From: Mycobacterium gordonae
Lineage (GTDB): Bacteria > Actinomycetota > Actinomycetes > Mycobacteriales > Mycobacteriaceae
NCBI RefSeq assembly: GCF_017086405.1
Contig: NZ_CP070973.1
Span: forward strand, 1,240,001-1,304,000
Direction: 5' to 3'
DNA: 64,000 bases
In this document: positions 46,316 to 57,949 of the stretch, in pieces
Position numbering within the stretch: the first letter of the stretch is position 1
Layout of the letters: each line of letters begins with the position of its first letter
Notes under the pieces: generated by a model
Told to the model about the DNA's origin: nothing
What the model saw: only the letters and a program-made list of their open reading frames with translations
Database searches by the model: none
Program-made: the position numbers and the translations under genes

Positions 46316-46621
46316 GTGGCGGGACAAAAGATCCGCATCAGGCTCAAGGCCTACGACCATGAGGCTATTGACGCCTCGGCGCGCAAGATCGTCGAGACCG
46401 TCGTCCGTACCGGAGCCAGCGTCGTGGGACCGGTGCCGCTGCCGACGGAAAAGAACGTGTACTGCGTCATCCGCTCTCCGCATAAGTACAAGGACTCGCG
46501 GGAGCACTTCGAGATGCGGACACACAAGCGGCTGATCGACATCCTTGACCCGACGCCGAAGACCGTTGACGCGTTGATGCGCATCGATCTTCCGGCCAGC
46601 GTCGACGTCAACATCCAGTAG
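46316..46621 (+). CDS. rpsJ: 30S ribosomal protein S10
   Basis: A 101-residue S10, also the NusG partner (NusE) in transcription-translation coupling. Segments [24 protein letters not shown] and [19 protein letters not shown] are typical. GTG at 46316 has AGGAG 5 bases upstream. First of eleven ribosomal genes (rpsJ to rpsQ) in one operon. Confidence 0.99.
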   Translation: MAGQKIRIRLKAYDHEAIDASARKIVETVVRTGASVVGPVPLPTEKNVYCVIRSPHKYKDSREHFEMRTHKRLIDILDPTPKTVDALMRIDLPASVDVNIQ

Positions 46622-46635
46622 GAGCTTGGGCAGCA

Positions 46636-47289
46636 ATGGCAAGAAAAGGCATTCTGGGTACCAAGCTGGGCATGACGCAGGTATTCGACGAGAACAACAA
46701 AGTCGTGCCGGTGACTGTCGTCAAGGCCGGGCCGAACGTGGTTACCCGCGTTCGGACCCCGGAGCGTGACGGATACAGCGCCGTGCAATTGGCTTACGGC
46801 GAAATCAGCCCACGCAAGGTCAACAAGCCGGTCACCGGTCAGTACGCGGCCGCGGGGGTTAACCCGCGTCGGCACCTGGCCGAGTTACGGCTGGACGACG
46901 CGGAAGCGGCGGCCGAGTACGAGGTCGGCCAGGAGCTGACGGCGGAGATCTTCGCCGACGGCGCCTACGTCGACGTCACCGGCACCTCCAAGGGCAAGGG
47001 CTTCGCCGGAACGATGAAGCGGCACGGCTTCCGTGGACAGGGCGCCAGCCACGGCGCCCAAGCGGTGCACCGCCGCCCGGGTTCGATCGGCGGATGTTCC
47101 ACTCCGGCAAGGGTCTTCAAGGGCACCCGGATGGCCGGGCGGATGGGCAACGACCGGGTGACCGTGCAGAACCTGGTGGTGCACAAGGTGGACGCCGCCA
47201 ACGGCGTGCTGTTGATCAAGGGTGCGGTCCCCGGCCGCACCGGTGGACTCGTCGTGGTCCGCAGTGCGATCAAACGAGGTGAGAAGTAA
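46636..47289 (+). CDS. rplC: 50S ribosomal protein L3
   Basis: A 217-residue L3, near the peptidyl transferase centre. Recognisable: [74 protein letters not shown]. The Gln in the [11 protein letters not shown] loop is the usual methylation region in other bacteria. Stop overlaps the rplD ATG (TAATG). Confidence 0.99.
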   Translation: MARKGILGTKLGMTQVFDENNKVVPVTVVKAGPNVVTRVRTPERDGYSAVQLAYGEISPRKVNKPVTGQYAAAGVNPRRHLAELRLDDAEAAAEYEVGQELTAEIFADGAYVDVTGTSKGKGFAGTMKRHGFRGQGASHGAQAVHRRPGSIGGCSTPARVFKGTRMAGRMGNDRVTVQNLVVHKVDAANGVLLIKGAVPGRTGGLVVVRSAIKRGEK

Positions 47290-47960
47290 TGGCTCTCAAG
47301 ATTGACGTAAAGACGCCTGCGGGCAAGGTAGACGGCTCCGTCGAGCTGCCTGCCGAGCTGTTCGACGCACCGGCCAACATCGCGCTGATGCACCAGGTGG
47401 TCACCGCGCAACGTGCCGCGGCACGTCAGGGTACGCACTCGACGAAGACCCGCGGTGACGTCAGCGGTGGTGGCCGCAAGCCGTACCGGCAGAAGGGAAC
47501 CGGTCGCGCCCGGCAGGGTTCGACCCGGGCCCCGCAGTTCACCGGTGGTGGCGTGGTGCACGGCCCCCAGCCCCGCGACTACAGCCAGCGCACGCCCAAG
47601 AAGATGATCGCCGCCGCGCTGCGCGGGGCGCTGTCCGACCGGGCCCGCAACGGGCGCATCCACGCGGTCACCGAAATCGTGGCCGGCCAAACCCCTTCCA
47701 CGAAAAGCGCCAAGGCTTTTCTGGCCACGCTGACCGAACGCAAGCAGATCCTGGTGGTCGTCGGCCGCAGCGACGAGGCCGGGGTGAAGAGTGTGCGCAA
47801 CCTGCCGGGTGTGCACATCCTGCCGCCGGACCAGCTCAACACCTACGACGTGCTGCACGCCGACGACGTGGTGTTCAGCGTCGAGGCATTGAATACCTTC
47901 ATCTCGGCCAATTCCGCCAACACCGCCAACGCGGCGTCTTCCGAGGAGGTTTCGGCCTGA
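47289..47960 (+). CDS. rplD: 50S ribosomal protein L4
   Basis: A 223-residue L4 lining the exit tunnel. The extended loop contains [45 protein letters not shown], a macrolide-resistance hotspot that looks wild type. Coupled to rplC by TAATG and to rplW by TGATG. In E. coli L4 regulates the S10 operon. Confidence 0.99.
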   Translation: MALKIDVKTPAGKVDGSVELPAELFDAPANIALMHQVVTAQRAAARQGTHSTKTRGDVSGGGRKPYRQKGTGRARQGSTRAPQFTGGGVVHGPQPRDYSQRTPKKMIAAALRGALSDRARNGRIHAVTEIVAGQTPSTKSAKAFLATLTERKQILVVVGRSDEAGVKSVRNLPGVHILPPDQLNTYDVLHADDVVFSVEALNTFISANSANTANAASSEEVSA

Positions 47961-48262
47961 TGGCGACCATCGCTGACCCCCGCGACATCATCTTGGCGCC
48001 GGTCATCTCCGAGAAGTCCTACGGACTGCTCGACGACAACGTGTACACCTTTGTGGTGCACCCCGACTCGAACAAGACGCAGATCAAGATCGCCATCGAG
48101 AAGATCTTCGCCGTCAAGGTTGCGTCGGTGAACACCGCGAATCGGCAGGGCAAGCGCAAGCGCACCCGGGCCGGTTACGGAACGCGCAAGAGCACCAAGC
48201 GCGCCATCGTCACCCTGGCACCGGGCAGCAAGCCGATCGACTTGTTCGGAGCGCCGGCCTAG
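47960..48262 (+). CDS. rplW: 50S ribosomal protein L23
   Basis: A 100-residue L23 at the tunnel exit, docking site for trigger factor and SRP. Typical segments: [42 protein letters not shown] and [26 protein letters not shown] overlaps the rplD stop. rplB starts 33 bases later. Confidence 0.99.
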   Translation: MATIADPRDIILAPVISEKSYGLLDDNVYTFVVHPDSNKTQIKIAIEKIFAVKVASVNTANRQGKRKRTRAGYGTRKSTKRAIVTLAPGSKPIDLFGAPA

Positions 48263-48295
48263 CCCGGCGAGCGCGAGAGAGAGACCTGATCAGAC

Positions 48296-49138
<843 letters not shown>

Positions 49139-49150
49139 GAGTAACCAACC

Positions 49151-49428
49151 ATGCCACGCAGCCTGAAGAAGGGCCCGTTCGTCGACGACCATCTGCTCAA
49201 GAAGGTCGACGTGCAGAACGAGAAGAACACCAAGCAGGTCATCAAGACCTGGTCGCGCCGGTCGACCATCATTCCCGACTTCATCGGCCACACGTTTGCG
49301 GTGCACGACGGCCGCAAGCACGTGCCGGTGTTCGTCACCGAATCGATGGTGGGTCACAAGCTGGGGGAGTTCGCGCCCACCCGCACCTTCAAGGGACACA
49401 TCAAGGACGACCGGAAGAGTAAGCGGCG

Positions 49429-49432
<4 letters not shown>
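49151..49432 (+). CDS. rpsS: 30S ribosomal protein S19
   Basis: A 93-residue S19 that interacts with the A-site finger and the 16S 3' domain. The signature segment [20 protein letters not shown] and [45 protein letters not shown] are intact. Stop overlaps the rplV ATG (ATGA). Confidence 0.99.
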
Positions 49433-50780
<1,348 letters not shown>

Positions 50781-50783
50781 ATC

Positions 50784-51200
50784 ATGTTGATTCCCCGCAA
50801 GGTTAAACACCGCAAGCAACACCACCCGCGTCAACGCGGCATCGCCAGTGGCGGCACGGCGGTGAACTTCGGTGACTACGGTATCCAGGCGCTCGAGCAC
50901 GCCTACGTCACCAACCGTCAGATCGAGTCCGCTCGTATCGCCATCAACCGGCACATCAAGCGTGGCGGCAAGGTGTGGATCAATATCTTTCCGGACCGCC
51001 CGCTGACCAAGAAGCCCGCCGAGACCCGGATGGGTTCGGGTAAGGGTTCGCCGGAGTGGTGGGTGGTCAACGTCAAGCCGGGACGGGTGCTGTTCGAGCT
51101 GAGCTACCCGAACGAGCAGATCGCCCGGGCGGCGCTCACCCGAGCGATCCACAAGCTGCCGATCAAGGCACGCATCGTTACCCGAGAGGAGCAGTTCTGA
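50784..51200 (+). CDS. rplP: 50S ribosomal protein L16
   Basis: A 138-residue L16 that positions A-site tRNA. Features: [19 protein letters not shown] and [23 protein letters not shown], with Arg-rich C-terminus. Starts 4 bases after rpsC; stop overlaps the rpmC ATG (TGATG). Confidence 0.99.
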   Translation: MLIPRKVKHRKQHHPRQRGIASGGTAVNFGDYGIQALEHAYVTNRQIESARIAINRHIKRGGKVWINIFPDRPLTKKPAETRMGSGKGSPEWWVVNVKPGRVLFELSYPNEQIARAALTRAIHKLPIKARIVTREEQF

Positions 51201-51442
51201 TGGCAGTGGGAATTTCCCCTGGCGAACTGCGCGAGCTCACCGACGAGGAGTTGGCCGAGCGCGTCCGCGAGTCCAAGGAAGAGCTGTTCAATCTGCGTTT
51301 CCAGATGGCGACCGGTCAGCTCAGCAACAACCGCCGCCTGCGCACGGTGCGTCAGGAGATCGCGCGCGTCTACACGGTGCTGCGTGAACGAGAACTGGGT
51401 CTGGCTAGTGGGCCCGATGGGTCCGACGGTAAGGAATCGTGA
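51200..51442 (+). CDS. rpmC: 50S ribosomal protein L29
   Basis: An 80-residue L29 at the tunnel exit. Segments [56 protein letters not shown] are diagnostic. ATG at 51200 overlaps rplP; a longer upstream frame would overlap rplP and is rejected. Its stop lies inside GTGATG, the rpsQ start. Confidence 0.98.
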   Translation: MAVGISPGELRELTDEELAERVRESKEELFNLRFQMATGQLSNNRRLRTVRQEIARVYTVLRERELGLASGPDGSDGKES

Positions 51443-51777
51443 TGGCAGAGGCTAAGAAGGCGGCCCCGAAGGCAGACGCCCCCGCAAAAGACAAGGGCCC
51501 CAAGCACACTCCGGCCAACCCCAAACCGCGCGGTCGTCGTAAGACCCGCATCGGCTACGTGGTGAGCGACAAGATGCAGAAGACCATCGTCGTGGAGCTC
51601 GAAGACCGCGTGCGGCACCCGCTGTACGGCAAGATCATCCGGACGACGAAGAAGGTCAAGGCCCACGACGAGAACAGCATCGCCGGCATCGGCGACCGCG
51701 TCTCGCTGATGGAGACCCGGCCGCTCTCGGCGACCAAGCGCTGGCGCCTGGTGGAAATTCTGGAGAAAGCCAAGTAG
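51439..51777 (+). CDS. rpsQ: 30S ribosomal protein S17
   Basis: A 112-residue S17. The OB-fold core [46 protein letters not shown] is typical; a Lys/Ala-rich N-terminal extension of about 35 residues is mycobacterial. GTG at 51439 gives MMAEAKK; ATG at 51442, in the TGATG overlap, is the alternative. Last gene of the S10 operon; a hydrolase gene is convergent 56 bases on. Confidence 0.98.
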   Translation: MMAEAKKAAPKADAPAKDKGPKHTPANPKPRGRRKTRIGYVVSDKMQKTIVVELEDRVRHPLYGKIIRTTKKVKAHDENSIAGIGDRVSLMETRPLSATKRWRLVEILEKAK

Positions 51778-51833
51778 GTCCGGCGAGTAGCCGGTCGGCC
51801 GCGTCGCGAAACTGCCGGCGGTTCTGGATGCCC

Positions 51834-52754
51834 CTAGTTTCCCGTGCTTTCACCGACGGTGATGCGATCGATGTGCGCGAAAAAATGCGTCAGCACCGCT
51901 TCGGGCGCCTCGAGTTGCGGCCAGTGGCCGATGTCCTCGGCAAGCATGACGACATCGGCCTTGGGAACCACCTCGGCATAACGGCGAGCCATATGGGCGC
52001 CGGAATTCGGGTCGATCGGACCATTGATCAATCGTTGCGGAACCGCGGTCTGGCGCATTGCGCGCACCCAGCGGTTCCGGTGGATGTAGCGGTCGTTGAT
52101 GAAACGGCCCACCTTGTGCATGACCCGTCGGCCGTCGTTGTAGTCCAAGATCTCATTGAAGACGTCCATCATGTGCCGCGTCGGTTTGGTTTTGGGCCCG
52201 AACATTTCGCGTAGCGTCGGTTCCAGCAGGCGACGGGACAGACGGCTTCCCTGGAGGTGACTGACGATGTCGCCCAAAGCGGTGCCAGACATCAGCTTCT
52301 GCGCCACCCGCGGGGTGTACGATTCGATGAACATGCCTCCGTTGAGCCAGGTAATCGAGTCGATGTTGAAGGCGCCGTAGGACTGCTCACCAAACTCGTA
52401 ACGGGCCAACAATTCCTGGCCAACAGAGTCCCCGAGGTCGTGGGCCAGAATATGTGCGGTGTTGACGCCCAGGTGCGCGAGGAGCGCTTCGTGCATGTCG
52501 GCGTGGTCGTGCACCGCGTATTGGTAGGTACCTGGTTTTTCGGAAAAGCCCATGCCGATCATGTCCGGTGCGATGACCGTGAACCGTTGCACCAGCGCCG
52601 GCCAGATCGGTGCCCAGTCAAAGGAATTGAACGGATAACCGTGGATCAGCAGAAGGGGATGTCCGCTGCCTGCAGCGCGATAAAAGATTTTGAATCCTAG
52701 GTAGTCGAAGCACTCTCCGGAATCCAGCCAGCGTTTTAGGTCAGCGTCCATCAT
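51834..52754 (-). CDS. Alpha/beta hydrolase of MEST type
   Basis: A 306-residue alpha/beta-fold hydrolase. The oxyanion region is LLLIHGYPFNSFDW and the nucleophile elbow is ILAHDLGDSVGQELLARYEFG, an HD(Y/L)GD pattern like the vertebrate MEST protein and related epoxide-hydrolase or dehalogenase-fold enzymes; the usual GxSxG Ser is absent and an Asp is the probable nucleophile. The C-terminal acid and His lie in ADVVMLAEDIGHWPQLEAPEAV. Start ATG 52754 (52751 equally possible). Inserted between rpsQ and atsA, unlike M. tuberculosis. Substrate unknown. Confidence 0.85.
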   Translation of the reverse strand: MMDADLKRWLDSGECFDYLGFKIFYRAAGSGHPLLLIHGYPFNSFDWAPIWPALVQRFTVIAPDMIGMGFSEKPGTYQYAVHDHADMHEALLAHLGVNTAHILAHDLGDSVGQELLARYEFGEQSYGAFNIDSITWLNGGMFIESYTPRVAQKLMSGTALGDIVSHLQGSRLSRRLLEPTLREMFGPKTKPTRHMMDVFNEILDYNDGRRVMHKVGRFINDRYIHRNRWVRAMRQTAVPQRLINGPIDPNSGAHMARRYAEVVPKADVVMLAEDIGHWPQLEAPEAVLTHFFAHIDRITVGESTGN

Positions 52755-52966
52755 TGGGAATTGTCCGCATCGGCGCACCTGGCCGCAACCCGGCGATAGC
52801 AGGGGCAGCCAGCCTCAAGCCACGGTGAGCGACACGGCGGCCGGCGCAGTCGGTCGTCCCGGTTCGCTGACAGCCGGAGTTCGGTGCCGAAATCTCAGCT
52901 GTTTTCTATCTGGCGCGGGTAGTGTGCACGAACGTTCGGATGGTCATTTCAACGGTGAGGCGGCAT

Positions 52967-55333
52967 ATGACGGGGTCGGGTCAATCAGGGCAGTTTCAGG
53001 GCAAGATTGAACTGGATATTCGCGATTCGGAACCGGACTGGGGTCCCTATGCGGCGCCGACCGCCCCGGAGAATTCCCCCAACATCCTCTACCTTGTATG
53101 GGACGACACCGGAATCGCGACCTGGGACTGCTTCGGCGGCCTGGTCGAGATGCCCGCCATGACGCGGATCGCCGAGCGCGGCGTGCGGCTGTCGCAGTTC
53201 CACACGACCGCGCTGTGCTCCCCGACCCGGGCGTCGCTGCTGACCGGCCGCAACGCCACTACCGTCGGCATGGCGACCATCGAAGAGTTCACCGACGGCT
53301 TTCCCAACTGCAACGGTCGCATCCCTGCCGACACCGCGTTGCTCTCCGAGGTGCTCAACGAGCGCGGCTACAACACCTACTGCGTGGGCAAGTGGCATCT
53401 GACGCCGTTGGAGGAGTCCAGCATGGCCGCCACCAAGCGACACTGGCCGACCTCCCGTGGCTTCGAGCGGTTCTACGGGTTCATGGGCGGGGAAACCGAC
53501 CAGTGGTACCCCGACCTGGTGTACGACAACCATCCGGTGAACCCGCCGGGCACCCCCGAGGATGGGTACCACCTGTCGAAGGATTTGGCGGACAAGACAA
53601 TTCAGTTCATCCGTGACGCCAAGGTGATCGCGCCCGACAAACCGTGGTTCAGCTACGTCTGCCCCGGCGCGGGCCACGCGCCGCACCATGTCTGGAAGGA
53701 ATGGGCCGACAAGTACGACGGCGTGTTCGACATGGGCTACGAGAAGTACCGCGAGGTCGCGCTGGAGAAGCAGAAGGCGATGGGGATCGTGCCCCCGGAC
53801 ACCGAGTTGTCGCCGATCAACCCCTATCTCGACGTCAAGGGCCCCAACGGCGAGCCGTGGCCGCTGCAGGACACGGTGCGACCCTGGGATTCGCTCAACG
53901 ACGAAGAGAAGAAGCTGTTCAGCCGGATGGCCGAGGTGTTCGCCGGCTTTCTGAGTTACACCGATGCCCAGATCGGCCGGATCCTGGACTATCTGGAAGA
54001 GTCCGGTCAGCTGGACAACACCATCATCGTGGTCATCTCCGACAACGGTGCCAGTGGCGAAGGCGGCCCGAACGGATCGGTCAACGAAGGCAAGTTCTTC
54101 AACGGCTACATCGACACCGTCGAGGAGAGCATGAAGCTCTTCGATCAGCTGGGCGGGCCGCAGACCTACAACCACTACCCGATCGGCTGGGCGATGGCGT
54201 TCAACACGCCCTACAAGCTGTTCAAGCGCTACGCCTCGCATGAGGGTGGCATCGCCGATACCGCCATCATCTCCTGGCCGAACGGCATTGCCGCGCACGG
54301 TGAGATCCGGGACAACTACGTCAACGTCAGCGACGTCACTCCGACCGTCTACGACCTGCTGGGCATGACGCCGCCGGACACCGTCAAGGGCATCCCGCAG
54401 AAGCCGCTGGACGGCGTGAGTTTCAAAGCGGCCCTTGAGGATCCCGGCGCCGATACCGGCAAGACAACCCAGTTCTACACCATGCTGGGCACCCGCGGGA
54501 TCTGGCATCGGGGATGGTTCGCCAACACCGTGCACGCCGCCACCCCCGCCGGCTGGTCACACTTCGAGGCAGACCGCTGGGAGCTGTTCCACATCGAAGC
54601 CGACCGCAGCCAATGCCACGACCTGGCCGCCGAGCGGCCGGACAAGCTCGACGAACTCAAGGCGCTGTGGTTCTCCGAGGCCGAGAAGTACAACGGGCTG
54701 CCGCTTTCGGATCTCAACATCCTGGAAACGATGACTCGTTCGCGGCCCTACCTGGTGGGCGAGCGGGACAGCTACGTCTACTACCCCGACTGCGCCGACG
54801 TGGGTATCGGCGCCGCCGCGGAGATCCGCGGCCGGTCCTTCGCCGTGCTCGCCGACGTGACGGTGGAGACCACCGGCGCCGAAGGGGTGCTCTACAAGCA
54901 GGGCGGCGCACATGGCGGACATGTGCTGTTCATCCAGGACGGCCGCTTGCAGTACGTCTACAACTTCCTCGGCGAACGTCATCAGCATATCCAGTCCCAC
55001 GCCCCGATCCCGTTGGGGCGCCACCTGTTCGGGGTTCGGTACGAGCGCACCGGAACCGTTCCCAACAGCCACACCCCGATCGGAAGCGTGACGCTGTACT
55101 TCGACGAGCACCCCGTCGGCACGCTGCCCGACGTGGTCACCCACCCGGGCACATTCGGGCTGGCCGGTGCTGGGATCACCGTAGGCCGCAATGGCGGTTC
55201 GGCGGTGTCCAACAAGTACAAGGCGCCGTTCCTGCTCACCGGCGCTTCGGTCGTCCAGGTCACCATGGACCTCTCCGGCCGGCCTTATGAAGACGTGGAA
55301 AAAGCGCTCGCCCTTGCTTTTTCGCGTGACTGA
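52967..55333 (+). CDS. atsA: Arylsulfatase AtsA (Cys-type, formylglycine-dependent)
   Basis: A 788-residue sulfatase matching M. tuberculosis AtsA closely in remembered sequence. The FGly motif is Cys84-Ser-Pro-Thr-Arg88 (TALCSPTRASLLTGRN), where Cys is converted to formylglycine. Metal-binding Asp46-Asp47 (YLVWDD) and the later ISDNGASGEGGPNG are present. The long C-terminal beta domain (about 560-788) is typical of the PAS/AtsA group. ATG at 52967 follows GTGAGG; the earlier ATG at 52922 is unsupported. The formylglycine-generating enzyme lies 659 bases downstream, so maturation is co-encoded. No signal peptide. Confidence 0.97.
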   Translation: MTGSGQSGQFQGKIELDIRDSEPDWGPYAAPTAPENSPNILYLVWDDTGIATWDCFGGLVEMPAMTRIAERGVRLSQFHTTALCSPTRASLLTGRNATTVGMATIEEFTDGFPNCNGRIPADTALLSEVLNERGYNTYCVGKWHLTPLEESSMAATKRHWPTSRGFERFYGFMGGETDQWYPDLVYDNHPVNPPGTPEDGYHLSKDLADKTIQFIRDAKVIAPDKPWFSYVCPGAGHAPHHVWKEWADKYDGVFDMGYEKYREVALEKQKAMGIVPPDTELSPINPYLDVKGPNGEPWPLQDTVRPWDSLNDEEKKLFSRMAEVFAGFLSYTDAQIGRILDYLEESGQLDNTIIVVISDNGASGEGGPNGSVNEGKFFNGYIDTVEESMKLFDQLGGPQTYNHYPIGWAMAFNTPYKLFKRYASHEGGIADTAIISWPNGIAAHGEIRDNYVNVSDVTPTVYDLLGMTPPDTVKGIPQKPLDGVSFKAALEDPGADTGKTTQFYTMLGTRGIWHRGWFANTVHAATPAGWSHFEADRWELFHIEADRSQCHDLAAERPDKLDELKALWFSEAEKYNGLPLSDLNILETMTRSRPYLVGERDSYVYYPDCADVGIGAAAEIRGRSFAVLADVTVETTGAEGVLYKQGGAHGGHVLFIQDGRLQYVYNFLGERHQHIQSHAPIPLGRHLFGVRYERTGTVPNSHTPIGSVTLYFDEHPVGTLPDVVTHPGTFGLAGAGITVGRNGGSAVSNKYKAPFLLTGASVVQVTMDLSGRPYEDVEKALALAFSRD

Positions 55334-55340
55334 AGTGTTC

Positions 55341-55988
55341 GTGAAACGCGCTCTCCCGCGCCTGGCCGGCCTGGCCTGCCTGTTGGGTGCGCTGACCGGT
55401 TGTGACACGTACGGTGGCGGATCCGCCGCTCCCGGGGAGCATCCGGATCCTGCCGAACCGGTGCCCGGCATCGCGCCCACGCACCCGGACCGCATCCCGC
55501 CGAACGCGTTGTCCTGTCTGGTTGCGCCGACCGGCGACGGTGACCCGACTCCGGCCACAGTGGCCGATCCGGAAGCGCCGCGGATCACGATCACGGTGCC
55601 GCGCGGATGGACGTCGGCTCCGGGCGCCGGTGACACCGCGCTGACGTCGAGTGGACCCGAGACGCTGTCCGCGACGGTGACCATCGCCGCAACCGGCCTG
55701 ACGCCGGAGAGCGCGTTTCTGCGGCACACCTCAATGGTCGGCGGCGGCATGCCGCGACTGAAGTTCTCCGTCACCGGTTCACCGTTCTGCGGCTACAGCA
55801 GCCAGCAACTCACCGGCACCCTGCAGGGGCCGTCCGGCGGCATCGACTTCGCCGATCGGATCACCCACATCTGGACCAACACCAAGCAGTACCTGGTGAC
55901 CATTCACGTGCAGGCCAACTCCGGCACGCCCGGGTTCAAGGAGGCGAGATCCGCATTGACGCAGGATTTCGCGGTCGTCATACCCTGA
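55341..55988 (+). CDS. LpqN/LpqT-like lipoprotein
   Basis: A 215-residue lipoprotein with signal MKRALPRLAGLACLLGALTGC, lipobox LTGC, lipidated Cys21. The mature domain (PRITITVPRGWTSAPG ... THIWTNTKQYLVTIHVQANSGTPGFKEARSAL) resembles the LpqN/LpqT family of mycobacterial lipoproteins. GTG at 55341 gives the best signal peptide; GTG at 55326 or 55335 are alternatives, overlapping atsA. It sits between atsA and its activating enzyme, with 4 bases to the next gene. Function is unknown; its operon place hints at sulfatase-related envelope work, but that is a guess. Confidence 0.75.
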   Translation: MKRALPRLAGLACLLGALTGCDTYGGGSAAPGEHPDPAEPVPGIAPTHPDRIPPNALSCLVAPTGDGDPTPATVADPEAPRITITVPRGWTSAPGAGDTALTSSGPETLSATVTIAATGLTPESAFLRHTSMVGGGMPRLKFSVTGSPFCGYSSQQLTGTLQGPSGGIDFADRITHIWTNTKQYLVTIHVQANSGTPGFKEARSALTQDFAVVIP

Positions 55989-55992
55989 AGTC

Positions 55993-56907
55993 GTGTTGAC
56001 GGAGCTGGTCGAACTTCCCGGTGGATCGTTCCGCATGGGGTCGACGAGCTTTTACCCGGAAGAAGCCCCTGTCCACACCGTGACCGTCGCCCCCTTCGCG
56101 GTGGAGCGGCACCCGGTGACCAACGCGCAGTTCGCTGAATTCGTCGCCGCCACAGGCTATGTGACGGTAGCCGAGCGGCCACTCGACCCCGCGCTGTATC
56201 CGGGCGCCAACCCCGCCGACCTGGTGCCGGGAGCGATGGTGTTCCGGCCGACGGCGGGGCCGGTCGATCTTCGCGACTGGCGGCAGTGGTGGGACTGGGC
56301 ACCGGAGGCCAGCTGGCTCCGGCCGTTCGGGTCAGGCAGCGACCTCATGGTCTTAGGCGACCGGGACGAGCACCCCGTCGTGCAGGTGGCCTATCCCGAC
56401 GCGGCGGCCTACGCGCGCTGGGCGGGGCGGCGGCTGCCCACGGAGGCCGAATGGGAATACGCCGCCCGCGGCGGGGCAACGGGGACCTACGCCTGGGGGG
56501 ATGAAGAAAAGCCGGGCGGCCGGCCGATGGCCAACACGTGGCAGGGCCGGTTTCCGTATCTCAACGAGGGTGCGCGGGGCTGGATCGGTACCTCGCCGGT
56601 GGGGGCGTTCCCGGCCAACGGCTTCGGGCTTGTCGACATGATCGGCAACGTCTGGGAGTGGACCACGACCGAGTTCAGTGCGCACCACCGAATCACCCAG
56701 CCGCCCAAGGCATGCTGCACGCCGACCGGCCCGCCGGACCCGACGGTGAGTCAGACTCTCAAGGGCGGATCGCACCTGTGCGCGCCGGAGTACTGCCACC
56801 GCTACCGGCCGGCGGCGCGCTCGCCGCAATCGCAGGACACCGCGACCACCCATATCGGTTTCCGTTGTGTGGTCGACCTGCCGAACAAAGAAAGTTTCGC
56901 TAAATAA
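55993..56907 (+). CDS. Formylglycine-generating enzyme (sulfatase-modifying factor)
   Basis: A 304-residue FGE (Rv0712-type) converting the sulfatase Cys to formylglycine with copper and O2. The FGE-sulfatase domain is complete: FRMGSTSFYPEEAPVHTVTV, HPVVQVAYPDAAAYARWAGRRLPTEAEWEYAARGG, GLVDMIGNVWEWTTTEF, LKGGSHLCAPEYCHRYRPAARSPQSQDTATTHIGFRCV. The copper-binding pair is Cys263 and Cys268. GTG at 55993 starts 4 bases after the lipoprotein stop. Its clear substrate here is AtsA. The first DUF4436 gene follows after 94 bases. Confidence 0.96.
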   Translation: MLTELVELPGGSFRMGSTSFYPEEAPVHTVTVAPFAVERHPVTNAQFAEFVAATGYVTVAERPLDPALYPGANPADLVPGAMVFRPTAGPVDLRDWRQWWDWAPEASWLRPFGSGSDLMVLGDRDEHPVVQVAYPDAAAYARWAGRRLPTEAEWEYAARGGATGTYAWGDEEKPGGRPMANTWQGRFPYLNEGARGWIGTSPVGAFPANGFGLVDMIGNVWEWTTTEFSAHHRITQPPKACCTPTGPPDPTVSQTLKGGSHLCAPEYCHRYRPAARSPQSQDTATTHIGFRCVVDLPNKESFAK

Positions 56908-57001
56908 GTTCGTGTATGTGTCGCTCTGCGTGTTGTCGCCGGTTAATGTGTGACGAGTTTCACCTCATTACGCCCGTGCTGTCACCGAAAGGCCGCGACC
57001 G

Positions 57002-57931
57002 ATGAGCCATCAGGCCCCGCCGCCCGCACCTCCGGCACCGCCCCCGTCCTCGCCGCCGCCGCCGAAATCGTCGTCGCGGGGCAGGCGCATCCTGATCGAC
57101 ATAGGCGTGATACTCGCCGTCGTCGTGGTCTATGTGCTCTCGCTGGTCGGCGTGCACCTGTTGGCGACCTCCGCCGAGCCGCTGGCCGAGCCGGACTTCG
57201 GCACCACCGAGGACACCGTGGTGCAGGTGAAGGTCGAGGAGTTGGACACGGTCAACAACCGCCTCAAGGTGAGTGTGCTGGTCATTCCCGAGGATGCAAA
57301 GTTCGACAAGAAGTTTCACGTGTTGACCCAGGATCTGGCCGTGCGGATATACCCGGAGAACGACCTGGGTGACCTGCAGTACCCGATCGGCAAGTCGCCG
57401 GCACAACAGGCCACCTATCTGGATGCGGAGGGTGACCCGGCCAACTGGCCCTTCGACTCCTACAGCACGGGAACCATTTCCGCGCAGGTGTTCGGGGGAA
57501 GCGGGGAGAACCGCTCGGTAGAGGACGCCCGTGTCGAGGTGACCGGATCTGTCGGGGGCTGGGACGTGAGCGTGCAACGTGTCGGCGAATCCACCCAGAG
57601 TTCGCCCCGGCCGGACAACGTGATCATCACCTTGCACCGGTCCAAGAGCACGCTGATCTTCGACCTCGGCATCGTGCTGGTGCTGGTCGCTCTGCCCGCG
57701 CTGGCGCTGTGGGTGTCCATCCCCATGGCGTTGGGCAAGAAGAAGTTCCTGCCGCCGTTTGTCTCGTGGTTCGCCGCCATGCTGTTCGCGGTGGTTCCGT
57801 TGCGCAACATCTTCCCGGGGAAGCCGCCGGAAGGATCCTGGGTCGACCAGGCCATCACGCTATGGGTACTGCTCGCATTGATCGTCGCGATGACCCTGTT
57901 CATCCTGGCGTACCGAAAACAGTCGGACTGA
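57002..57931 (+). CDS. DUF4436 membrane protein, copy 1
   Basis: A 309-residue protein of DUF4436, in the place of Rv0713. A Pro-rich cytosolic start (PPPAPPAPPPSSPPPPK) precedes a transmembrane segment (IGVILAVVVVYVLSLVGVHLL). An extracytoplasmic beta domain follows, with LGDLQYPIGKSP and NWPFDSYSTG. Three C-terminal helices (LGIVLVLVALPALALWVSIPMAL, FVSWFAAMLFAVVPLRN, ITLWVLLALIVAMTLFILAY) surround the conserved KKFLPPF and PGKPPEGSWVDQ. ATG follows GAAAGG. Function unknown. It is the first of four paralogues in this locus. Confidence 0.9.
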   Translation: MSHQAPPPAPPAPPPSSPPPPKSSSRGRRILIDIGVILAVVVVYVLSLVGVHLLATSAEPLAEPDFGTTEDTVVQVKVEELDTVNNRLKVSVLVIPEDAKFDKKFHVLTQDLAVRIYPENDLGDLQYPIGKSPAQQATYLDAEGDPANWPFDSYSTGTISAQVFGGSGENRSVEDARVEVTGSVGGWDVSVQRVGESTQSSPRPDNVIITLHRSKSTLIFDLGIVLVLVALPALALWVSIPMALGKKKFLPPFVSWFAAMLFAVVPLRNIFPGKPPEGSWVDQAITLWVLLALIVAMTLFILAYRKQSD

Positions 57932-57949
57932 ACCCGGCGGCCGCACGGG

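Noticed and set aside
52922..52966. Extended N-terminus of AtsA starting at 52922
   Set aside because: The conserved mycobacterial AtsA begins near residue QGKIELDIRD; ATG at 52967 has a ribosome binding site and gives the expected length.
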